From an uncultured Collinsella sp. (GTDB lineage Bacteria; Actinomycetota; Coriobacteriia; Coriobacteriales; Coriobacteriaceae): a stretch of DNA of 5,060 nucleotides. Positions 1 to 5,060 of this stretch are shown here, piece by piece. The translations under genes were made by a program, and so were the position numbers. The stretch covers positions 1 through 5,060 of the forward strand of contig CABUTH010000141.1 of NCBI GenBank assembly GCA_902494465.1. Direction: 5' to 3'. How positions within the stretch are numbered: position 1 is the stretch's first letter; each line of letters starts with the position of its first letter. The notes beneath the pieces were generated by a model. That model searched no databases. It saw only the letters and a program-made list of their open reading frames with translations, and was not told the origin of the DNA.

Positions 1-40
1 CTACATGGTCTTCCTGCGCCCCCGCTTCGTTTCGTCCCAT
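1..40 (-). CDS. Possible start of a gene truncated by the left edge
   Basis: An ATG at 38-40 on the minus strand opens a frame that reads MGRNEAGAQEDHV and then leaves the window. It begins 9 bases after the helicase stop codon (TAG at 52-50), which would suit a next gene in the same transcription unit. The only Shine-Dalgarno-like sequence is GAGGA inside the end of the helicase gene, about 13 bases before the ATG, which is farther than ideal. Thirteen codons are too few to recognise a family. It could equally be untranslated sequence, with the true next gene starting outside the window. Low confidence. Confidence 0.2.
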   Translation of the reverse strand, partial: MGRNEAGAQEDHV

Positions 41-49
41 TCTGTTCGG

Positions 50-2731
50 CTAGTCCTCGAGCAGGTCCTCGATAAAGCCGACGCGGTAGTTTTTGAAAAT
101 GGCCTCGCCGCCGTCTTGTGTGGCGTCCAGATCGACATCGCCCATGATGCCAAAGTCGTGGTCGCCGTCCTCGTCGGCAAAAATCTGGTGCACGTGCCAC
201 ACATGATCGGGCTTCTCGTCACTCTCGTCGATGGTAAACATCGCGGCGCTGCGGGCGTCGCCGTTGGTGAGGATTTCCTCGTGTTGCTCGTGATAGGCGT
301 CGAGCGCCTTTTGCCAGCGGACCTCGCTCATGCCCCAGTCCTCGTCGAGCTCGCCCAGATCGCGCACGTGTCCGCGGGCTGCAAGGGCCACGCGGCGGAA
401 GAGTGCGTTGCGCACCAGCAGGGTACAGCCACGGCGGTCTGCCACGACTTCGTCGATGCCCTGCGGCGGTGCGGCGTCGAGGGCTGCCGGGTTGCCGGCG
501 TTCTCCCACTCGTCCACCAGACTCGAGTCGACCGAGCGCACCACAAAGCCCAGCCACGAGATAATGTCGCGCAGGCGCTCGTCGCGCTTCTCGATGGGCA
601 CGGTGCGGTCGAGTGAACGATAGGCTTCTGCCAGGTAGCGCAGCAAAATGCCCTCGGAGCGGGCGATGCCGAGCTTTTGAATGTAGCCCTTAAAATCGCT
701 CGCGCTTTCCAGCATATCGCGCAGGACGCTCTTGGGAGAGAGCTGGTAGTCGTTTGCCCAGGGTACTTCCTGGCAGTACTTGTCAAAGGCGGCGTCGAGC
801 AAATCCTCGAGCGGCTTTTCGTACGTGACGTCTTGAATGCGCTCCAAGCGCTCCTCATATTCGATGCCGTCGGCCTTCATCTCGGCCATAGCGCGATCGC
901 GTGCGGCGCGCTCCTGTGCGCGCAGCACCTGCTTGGGATCCTCGAGCGTTGCCTCGACCATTGAGATGAGGTCCATGGTATAGGTCTCGCTCTCGGGATC
1001 GAGCAACTCCAACGCGGCAAGCAAAAACGGCGAGAGCGGCTGGTCGAGCGCAAAGTCCTCGGGCAGGTCGACCGTCAGCGCGTAGTCGATGTCCGGCGCG
1101 GCGTCAGCCGGAGCGTCGGGTGCGGGCGGCACCTCGGTGCGCACGACGACGCCGGAGTCGATGAGCGTGGCGAAGATCTCGTCGGCACGAACCTCGAGCT
1201 TTGCCTTTTCCTCGGGTGTTTGCAGGCTTGTCTCGATGAGGTCGTGCACGCGGGTGCGAGCGTCGCCGCCCTGCTCGACCACGCTAATCACCATGGAGTG
1301 TGTGATGCGCAGGCGCGGCTTGAGCGTTTCGGGCAGCGTCTCGATCAGGCGCTCAAAGGTCTGCTTGTTCCAGGTGACAAAGCCCTCGGGGGCCTTTTTC
1401 TTTTTAATCTTACGGAGCTTTTTGGGATCGTCGCCCGCCTTGGCCATAAGCTTTGCATTTTCGATCTCGTGCTCGGGTGCCTCGGCGATGACCATGCCCT
1501 CGGTATCGAAGCCCGAGCGGCCGGCGCGACCGGCAATCTGATGAAACTCGCGGGCGCGCAGACGCCGCATCTTGTAGCCGTCAAACTTGGTGAGCGCGGT
1601 GAGCACCACGGTGTGGATGGGTACGTTGATGCCGACGCCGAGCGTATCGGTGCCGCAGATGACGGGCAGCAGGCCCTGCTGCGCCAGGCGCTCGACCAGC
1701 AGGCGATAGCGCGGCAACATGCCAGCATGGTGCACGCCGACGCCGCATCCGAGCAAGCGCTTGAGAATCTTGCCAAAGGCCGTGGAGAAGCTCGTTCCCT
1801 TTGCCGCTTCTTTGATGGCTTCGCGTTGCTCCTTGCTGGCGATGCCAAAATTGGCGAGCGACTGTGCCGTCGCAAGGGCGGCATCCTGGCTAAAGTGCAC
1901 GATATAGAGCGGGGCCTCGCCGCGGCGCATGGCGAGCTCGACCGTGCCCTCGAGGGAGGTCGTCACATAGTTGTAGCTCAGCGGAACAGGACGCGGGGCG
2001 TCGACAACCAGGTCGCAAGCAGCGCCGGTGTGCTCCTCGAGCGAGGCGGCGATGGCGGTGACATCGCCGAGCGTGGCGCTCATGAGCATAAACTGCGTGT
2101 GGGGCAGGGTGAGCAGCGGCACCTGCCAGGCCCAGCCGCGGGCGGGGTCGGCAAAGTAGTGGAACTCGTCCATGGCCACGCAGCCCACGTCGGCGTCCTC
2201 GCCCTCGCGAAGTGCGTCGTTGGCAAGGATTTCGGCCGTGCAGCAGATGACGGGCGCCTTGGTGTTGATATGCGTGTCGCCGGTGATCATACCGACGTTA
2301 TCGCGGCCGAGCACCTGTACCAGATCGAAGAACTTTTCGCTGACCAGGGCCTTGATAGGGGCCGTGTAATAACAGCGCTTGCCCTGTGCCATGCCCATAA
2401 AGAGCATGCCCAGCGCGACGAGCGATTTACCCGATCCGGTCGGCGTGCCCAAAATGACGTGATCTCCGGCGGCCAGGTCCATGAGAGCCTCTTCTTGGTG
2501 ATCCCACAGCTCAATGCCGCGATCGCTCGTCCATTCAAAGAAGCGCTCAAAGGCCTGATCGGGCGTGAGCCATGGTTCGGGCTCGCTGCCGTCCTCGGGC
2601 TCCCACCAGGTGGGGGAGAGCGCGCCGAGCGAGCCGAACTCGGCTTCGGTTCCCGTGCCGCCCGAGAATGAGCTGGCGGCGCCGGCGCCGGAGACGGTGC
2701 TGGCGGCGGTATCTGTCGTGGTCTGTGCCAT
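50..2731 (-). CDS. Ski2-like DExH-box helicase with DUF3516-type C-terminal half
   Basis: An 893-residue superfamily 2 helicase, predicted to be a cytoplasmic ATP-dependent RNA (or RNA/DNA) unwinding enzyme. Residues 1-40 are rich in Ser, Ala and Gly and probably disordered. The core (about 60-470) shows the motifs in order: WDHQ (76-79), Walker A GTPTGSGKS (95-103), TAPIKALVSEK (123-133), TAEIL (165-169), DEFH (188-191), SAT (218-220), YIVHFSQ (276-282), GTDTLGVGINVP (360-371) and QIAGRAGR (398-405). HHAGMLP (334-340) is the Ski2/Mtr4-type signature. All catalytic residues look intact. A lysine-rich stretch (437-446) leads into a long C-terminal half resembling the DUF3516 region found in actinobacterial helicases; its function is not established, and its end is strongly acidic (852-875). 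Length fits that family. The ATG at 2731 has only a weak purine-rich site (GAGAGAAAG) upstream. It lies 99 bases downstream of the trmB-like gene on the same strand. The RNA role is inferred from family and context; a DNA substrate cannot be excluded. Confidence 0.93.
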   Translation of the reverse strand: MAQTTTDTAASTVSGAGAASSFSGGTGTEAEFGSLGALSPTWWEPEDGSEPEPWLTPDQAFERFFEWTSDRGIELWDHQEEALMDLAAGDHVILGTPTGSGKSLVALGMLFMGMAQGKRCYYTAPIKALVSEKFFDLVQVLGRDNVGMITGDTHINTKAPVICCTAEILANDALREGEDADVGCVAMDEFHYFADPARGWAWQVPLLTLPHTQFMLMSATLGDVTAIAASLEEHTGAACDLVVDAPRPVPLSYNYVTTSLEGTVELAMRRGEAPLYIVHFSQDAALATAQSLANFGIASKEQREAIKEAAKGTSFSTAFGKILKRLLGCGVGVHHAGMLPRYRLLVERLAQQGLLPVICGTDTLGVGINVPIHTVVLTALTKFDGYKMRRLRAREFHQIAGRAGRSGFDTEGMVIAEAPEHEIENAKLMAKAGDDPKKLRKIKKKKAPEGFVTWNKQTFERLIETLPETLKPRLRITHSMVISVVEQGGDARTRVHDLIETSLQTPEEKAKLEVRADEIFATLIDSGVVVRTEVPPAPDAPADAAPDIDYALTVDLPEDFALDQPLSPFLLAALELLDPESETYTMDLISMVEATLEDPKQVLRAQERAARDRAMAEMKADGIEYEERLERIQDVTYEKPLEDLLDAAFDKYCQEVPWANDYQLSPKSVLRDMLESASDFKGYIQKLGIARSEGILLRYLAEAYRSLDRTVPIEKRDERLRDIISWLGFVVRSVDSSLVDEWENAGNPAALDAAPPQGIDEVVADRRGCTLLVRNALFRRVALAARGHVRDLGELDEDWGMSEVRWQKALDAYHEQHEEILTNGDARSAAMFTIDESDEKPDHVWHVHQIFADEDGDHDFGIMGDVDLDATQDGGEAIFKNYRVGFIEDLLED

Positions 2732-2765
2732 GTGGTTGCTTTCTCTCGTCGTTTGTCCGCCAACT

Positions 2766-2771
2766 ATTATG
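2766..2771 (-). promoter_or_regulatory. Candidate -10 element for the helicase gene
   Basis: In the 99-base gap before the helicase, the minus strand reads CATAAT (5 of 6 matches to TATAAT), which would put a transcription start about 25-30 bases before the ATG. No good -35 lies at 16-18 bp; the best match, CTGGCA at 2796-2791, would need a 19-bp spacer. The gap also has a GCGCG/CGCGC inverted pair without a T-run, so it gives no clear terminator for the gene upstream. The helicase may therefore have its own weak promoter, be co-transcribed, or both. Confidence 0.27.
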
Positions 2772-2830
2772 GCGTAGCGGCGGCGCGGGGTGCCAGCGCG
2801 CGAGAAAATGCAGGAAATGGGCGCGTGGTA

Positions 2831-3670
2831 CTAGCGTTCCTGAGGCAGGCGCTTCTTGCCTTTGCGGGCGCGGTTTTTAAAGTTCTCAACGGCCTCTTCC
2901 ATGCCCAGGGGTACATAGGCGAGCTCATCGAGGTTTTCGGGCAGGTAGCAGGCAAGGCTTTGCTCCTGCATGCGGCCCGCCGCGAGCGCATCGTCACTGG
3001 GCTGCGCTCCGGGTGTGGCGCAAATGCCGTAGACGGCGGCACCCATCTCGCGCGTGCGGCACTCATATTCGGTTTCGGGATGCTCGGGATGGTCGCGGCG
3101 GACGTCGTCACTTACCCAAAGCGTGTCGTAGCCGGCTGCGGCAAACTGTCCCAGGGCGTAGTCGCGCAACGGCTTGCTGTCAGTGCGCAGCGTGACGGTG
3201 GCACCGGCTGCAAAGAGCGGGCGGTAGAGCATCAGATGGTCGACATGGACGAGTCGTTTTTTGGCGTACTTGGCCTTAGGTTGCGGCGTGGGAAAGTTGA
3301 TGGTGATGGCATCGAGTTCGCCTAGGGCAAATAGCTGCGGCAGTGATACGGCGCCTCGGGGCAGGACGAGTGCGTTGGATAGCTCCTGTTCGCAGATTTT
3401 CTGCGCGGCATAGGCGATGCAGATGGGCTCCTGGTCCATGCCGACAAAGAGCGTGTTTGGCTCGTGGGCCGCGCGCTTTACGAGGTACGTTCCCTTGCCA
3501 CAGCCAAGATCCAGGTGAAGGTGTTCGAAGGGCTTGCTGCCAACTGGCGCGCAAGCCTCGCGCCAATCTCCGGCATAGGCCTCGGGGCTCGTCTCAATCG
3601 CATCGGCGTAGCGTTCCAGACGCTCCTCGAGCACAAAGTTCTTAGGCGTGCGAACGTGGACGGCTCCCAT
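2831..3670 (-). CDS. trmB: tRNA (guanine-N7-)-methyltransferase, TrmB family
   Basis: Family members transfer a methyl group from S-adenosylmethionine to N7 of guanosine 46 in the variable loop of tRNAs. The 279-residue product has a Rossmann-fold motif I LDLGCGKGTYL (53-63), an acidic residue after strand 2 in VGMDQEP (D79), the core INFPTPQPKAKYAKKRL (124-140), and the C-terminal signature TEYE (200-203) followed by GAAVYG (210-215). These align in order with TrmB, whose core normally reads NFxDPWPKxRHxKRRL. Here the Asp and Trp of DPWP are replaced by Thr128 and Gln130, which is unusual because that Asp is reported to matter for catalysis. The protein is longer than the usual 200-240 residues: about 60 residues follow the last family motif and end in a Lys/Arg-rich tail (264-279). 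The ATG at 3670 is chosen because AAGGAG sits 4 bases upstream. It lies between the Trm9-like gene and the helicase on the same strand. Family call is firm; activity on G46 is inferred. Confidence 0.88.
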   Translation of the reverse strand: MGAVHVRTPKNFVLEERLERYADAIETSPEAYAGDWREACAPVGSKPFEHLHLDLGCGKGTYLVKRAAHEPNTLFVGMDQEPICIAYAAQKICEQELSNALVLPRGAVSLPQLFALGELDAITINFPTPQPKAKYAKKRLVHVDHLMLYRPLFAAGATVTLRTDSKPLRDYALGQFAAAGYDTLWVSDDVRRDHPEHPETEYECRTREMGAAVYGICATPGAQPSDDALAAGRMQEQSLACYLPENLDELAYVPLGMEEAVENFKNRARKGKKRLPQER

Positions 3671-3674
3671 GAGG

Positions 3675-3680
3675 CTCCTT
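3675..3680 (-). promoter_or_regulatory. Ribosome binding site of the trmB-like gene
   Basis: The minus strand reads AAGGAG, 4 bases before the ATG at 3670. The match is strong and the spacing slightly short. It fixes the start of the trmB-like gene and lies just downstream of the leader hairpin at 3693-3714. Confidence 0.8.
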
Positions 3681-3683
3681 GGT

Positions 3684-3693
3684 CATACGTATG
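3684..3693. repeat. 10-bp perfect palindrome CATACGTATG before trmB
   Basis: CATACGTATG is self-complementary over all 10 bases. It lies 13 bases upstream of the trmB-like start codon and shares its last base with the hairpin at 3693-3714. It could be an operator half or simply part of the leader structure. Nothing in the window identifies a protein that would bind it. Confidence 0.4.
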
Positions 3694-3714
3694 GAACGCG
3701 TGGCTGCGCGTTCC
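3693..3714 (-). repeat. 8-bp perfect inverted repeat (hairpin) in the trmB leader
   Basis: GGAACGCG (3693-3700) and CGCGTTCC (3707-3714) are perfect complements around a 6-base loop. A weak T·G and an A-T pair (3692/3715 and 3691/3716 on the plus strand) may extend the stem. In the minus-strand transcript the hairpin ends 22 bases before the ATG and leaves the AAGGAG site free. No T-run follows on either strand, so it is not an ordinary intrinsic terminator. It could be an RNA processing or stability element between the two methyltransferase genes, or an operator. Confidence 0.5.
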
Positions 3715-3789
3715 GTCGGTGGGTTGGAAAACGGATGGGCATAGCTTACCCAAAAGATGCGGCGCGGCTCGGCGGCGAGTCGTCGATGC

Positions 3790-4662
3790 CTACAGGCGCT
3801 TGAGGATCACATAGCGGTTGAGCTCGCCGCTGCGACCGTCGGCATGGAAGCGCTCAAGCTCGCGCACGGGGACCTCGCCGCTCTTGTAGAACGTACGGAC
3901 GCCGCGCACCAGGTCGGTGATCTGCTGATCGTCAAAGTGATGGCAATAGCGGTAGGCGTGGCGGTCGTTTTGCCAGCCAATGAGGTGGTCGCCGGCTTCA
4001 AACTGCGCGGAATCGTAACCCTCAAACGGCGGGGTGAGCTCGGCGCGTGCCTCGGCACGAACGGCCTTGCGCGCCATGCGCTCGTCATTCATAAACTCCC
4101 AAAAGCTGATGGCGATGATGCCGCCCGGGCGCGTCTGGCGCACCAGGGCGTCAAGTACACGCACACGGTACTCGCACGACGGCACGTGGTGCATAAAGCC
4201 AAAGCAGACCGAGATGTCGGCGAGCGGGGCGTCGAAAAGCACGTCGGGTGTCTCGGCGGGGTTGAGCTTCATCAAGGCGTCGAGCACGTCGAGTTCCTGG
4301 AAGTGCAGGTTGGGAATTCGCAGGGCGTGGCCACGGGCATCGATCGCCAGGTCTTGGCACGAGTCGACACCATAGAACTCGAAGGGGCAGTTGGCATCTG
4401 CCGAGGGGCTCGCGCCGTCGACGCCCTTGGCAGCCAGCGTGCCGCCGGCGGCAAAGTTCTCGAACCGCATATTGCCGCAGGCAAGATCGAAGACGCGGAC
4501 GGGATGCTCGATGGTGGCCACATCGAGCTGGTCGAGCGCTATGTCCATGGTGCGCACCCAGCCGGGCCAAGGAGCCTGGCGCGTATCGGAAAAGGAGGCG
4601 GAGTGCTCGCGATAGAACGTATTGTTGAGCTGGATGAGCGATGAGGCGAAATCGCGGTTCAC
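3790..4662 (-). CDS. Trm9/ALKBH8-like class I SAM-dependent methyltransferase
   Basis: Predicted soluble methyltransferase of 290 residues, numbered here from the preferred GTG at 4662-4660. The N-terminus has FY (16-17), then FSDTR (24-28) and PWPGW (31-35), like the HFSxTRxxxWP segment that opens Trm9 and ALKBH8 wobble-uridine methyltransferases. SAM-binding motif I is FDLACGNMRF (58-67), the acidic residue after strand 2 is in YGVDS (D100), and LDVLD covers 124-128. CFGFMHHVP (153-161) and PGGIIAISFWEF (179-190) match the VHHW and QGG..LIYCW parts of Trm9. GW (229-230) and YRYCHHF (237-243) match the VPW and RYYHLF region near the end. In eukaryotes Trm9 methylates carboxymethyl-uridine at tRNA position 34; the bacterial substrate is unknown to me. 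The frame stays open up to a TTG at 4797, but GTG 4662 has a good ribosome site (GGAGGGAG), starts where the family starts, and lies downstream of a convincing promoter. Third-position GC is about 80% after it and about 62% before. The product opens the minus-strand gene row, 119 bases before trmB. Confidence 0.75.
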   Translation of the reverse strand: MNRDFASSLIQLNNTFYREHSASFSDTRQAPWPGWVRTMDIALDQLDVATIEHPVRVFDLACGNMRFENFAAGGTLAAKGVDGASPSADANCPFEFYGVDSCQDLAIDARGHALRIPNLHFQELDVLDALMKLNPAETPDVLFDAPLADISVCFGFMHHVPSCEYRVRVLDALVRQTRPGGIIAISFWEFMNDERMARKAVRAEARAELTPPFEGYDSAQFEAGDHLIGWQNDRHAYRYCHHFDDQQITDLVRGVRTFYKSGEVPVRELERFHADGRSGELNRYVILKRL

Positions 4663-4671
4663 GGCGCGGAA

Positions 4672-4680
4672 CTCCCTCCG
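4672..4680 (-). promoter_or_regulatory. Ribosome binding site deciding the GTG start
   Basis: The minus strand reads CGGAGGGAG, with GGGAG 9 bases before the GTG at 4662. None of the upstream in-frame starts (TTG 4797, ATG 4785, ATG 4710) has a comparable site, so this is the main argument for the shorter protein. Confidence 0.65.
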
Positions 4681-4733
4681 TTGGCGGTGCGGAATAAACA
4701 GTACGACCATACTACCGTTAACGCCGCAACGGG

Positions 4734-4809
4734 GACAACCGAGCTGCGGGTCATTGCTTTGTTTGGACACATTTCCGCAGCTCATATATGCCCGCAACCG
4801 CCGGTTGTC
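4734..4809. repeat. Nested inverted repeats over the methyltransferase promoter
   Basis: Outer arms GACAACCG (4734-4741) and CGGTTGTC (4802-4809) are perfect 8-base complements. Inner arms GAGCTGCGG (4741-4749) and CCGCAGCTC (4775-4783) are perfect 9-base complements. The left arms are contiguous and the right arms are separated by 18 bases. A smaller dyad, CAACC-gcc-GGTTG (4795-4807), sits in the promoter spacer. The outer right arm overlaps the -35 element and the inner right arm touches the -10 and the expected transcription start. Because the right arms lie at or before that start, the dyads act more plausibly as DNA sites for a dimeric regulator than as an RNA hairpin. The regulator is not known; the divergent XRE protein is one candidate. 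Confidence 0.55.
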
Positions 4810-4811
4810 AA
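4783..4811 (-). promoter_or_regulatory. Sigma-70-type promoter of the Trm9-like gene
   Basis: On the minus strand, a perfect TTGACA (4811-4806) is followed by a 17-bp spacer and TATATG (4788-4783, 4 of 6 matches to TATAAT). Transcription would start near 4776, giving a leader of about 115 bases before the GTG at 4662. This placement makes the TTG at 4797 and ATG at 4785 unusable as starts on this transcript. Inverted repeats overlap both elements, which suggests control by a DNA-binding protein. Confidence 0.6.
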
Positions 4812-4870
4812 AAATCTCACTAGAATAGGTGGCATGCTTTTGGCGGTGGCGGATAGATTTTTAACTGTGC

Positions 4871-4880
4871 AAGGCGCCTT
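4871..4880. repeat. 10-bp palindrome AAGGCGCCTT upstream of the XRE gene
   Basis: AAGGCGCCTT is perfectly self-complementary and lies 49 bases before the XRE start codon, between AT-rich flanks. Many XRE-family repressors bind short palindromes in their own promoter region, so an autoregulatory operator is possible. I do not see a good -35/-10 pair for the plus-strand gene: TAGAAT (4821-4826) resembles a -10 but has no matching -35. Confidence 0.4.
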
Positions 4881-4919
4881 AAGAACAAAAACGGTCCGGC
4901 GGCACGGCTGGCATCACAT

Positions 4920-4925
4920 AGGAGG
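4920..4925 (+). promoter_or_regulatory. Ribosome binding site of the XRE regulator
   Basis: AGGAGG matches the Shine-Dalgarno consensus exactly and ends 4 bases before the ATG at 4930. It fixes the start of the truncated regulator. Confidence 0.85.
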
Positions 4926-4929
4926 AACC

Positions 4930-5060
4930 ATGAATGTAGAAACTGCGCAGCGGCTCGCCGACCTTCGTCGCAGCAAGGGTTTTAGCCAAGAAGGGCTGGC
5001 GCGAAAGCTGGGTCTGTCGCGCCAGGCGGACAGAAAATGGGAGCGTGCGGCGAGCTCGCC
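4930..5060 (+). CDS. XRE-family helix-turn-helix regulator, 5' end only
   Basis: The first 43 codons and two bases of codon 44 are present; the right edge cuts the rest. The product starts MNVETAQRLADLRRSKGFSQ and continues EGLARKLGLSRQ (21-32), the classic HTH_3/Cro-CI pattern: helix 1 at about 4-16, helix 2 at SQEGLARKLG (19-28), and recognition helix at SRQADRKWER (30-39). The usual reading of that helix in such regulators is SRQAVSKWE, so Asp34 and Arg35 stand where Val and Ser are expected, and Ala41 where Glu is common. The remaining domains (effector, oligomerisation or membrane) cannot be judged. The gene is transcribed away from the Trm9-like methyltransferase across a 267-base region with palindromes, so it may regulate itself, its neighbour, or neither. 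The family call is firm; target and function are not known. Confidence 0.88.
   Translation, partial: MNVETAQRLADLRRSKGFSQEGLARKLGLSRQADRKWERAASS

Noticed and set aside
1220..2671. 483-codon open frame on the plus strand opposite the helicase
   Set aside because: It lies entirely antisense to a gene with intact helicase motifs, has no family motif, and long antisense frames are expected in GC-rich coding DNA.
2780..2805. GC-rich inverted pair GCGCG/CGCGC between trmB and the helicase gene
   Set aside because: Five pairs with a 9-base loop and no T-run are not enough for a terminator and are likely by chance in GC-rich sequence.
2732..3325. 197-codon plus-strand frame opposite trmB
   Set aside because: It is antisense to a gene with clear TrmB motifs and carries no domain signature of its own.
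3752..3782. Possible terminator after the Trm9-like gene: CGACTCG/CGAGCCG stem followed by TTTT
   Set aside because: The minus-strand stem has an A·C mismatch, and the short T-run starts 9 bases after the stem instead of directly behind it.
3757..4644. 295-codon plus-strand frame opposite the Trm9-like methyltransferase
   Set aside because: It is a shadow of the methyltransferase gene; no recognisable domain and no convincing ribosome site.
4783..4797. TTG (4797) and ATG (4785) as starts of the methyltransferase
   Set aside because: Both lie upstream of the predicted transcript start, lack ribosome sites, and give a protein longer at the N-terminus than the family pattern suggests.
4821..4826. 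TAGAAT as -10 of the XRE gene promoter
   Set aside because: No -35-like sequence lies 16-18 bp upstream; the nearest TTGTCA is only 10 bp away.

Overview
The window is GC-rich, densely coding DNA that looks like an actinobacterial chromosome, most likely a Coriobacteriia member close to Collinsella. That placement is inferred from the helicase, whose architecture (Ski2-like core plus DUF3516-type C-terminal half) is typical of Actinobacteria, and from the wording of the XRE regulator N-terminus. It was not tested by a search. I see no mobile element, CRISPR array, tRNA or rRNA gene.

Layout, right to left on the minus strand: a class I SAM-dependent methyltransferase resembling Trm9/ALKBH8 tRNA methyltransferases (4662-3790, GTG start preferred), a TrmB-family tRNA (guanine-N7)-methyltransferase (3670-2831), and an 893-residue Ski2-like DExH helicase (2731-50). 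The gaps are 119 and 99 bases, and neither contains a convincing terminator. A weak open frame may begin at base 40 and run off the left edge. On the plus strand, the first 43 codons of an XRE-family regulator start at 4930 and are cut by the right edge.

The 267-base divergent region (4663-4929) is the richest in regulatory signals. It holds a good sigma-70-type promoter for the methyltransferase (TTGACA, 17 bp, TATATG), nested inverted repeats that overlap this promoter, and a 10-bp palindrome upstream of the XRE gene. The three minus-strand genes share an RNA theme: two probable tRNA-modifying enzymes and one probable RNA helicase. Whether they form one transcription unit, and whether the XRE protein controls them, is inference.

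No clearly new system is evident. The points most worth checking are the bacterial Trm9-like gene, the altered signature motif of TrmB, the nested dyad at the promoter, and the unusual recognition helix of the XRE regulator.
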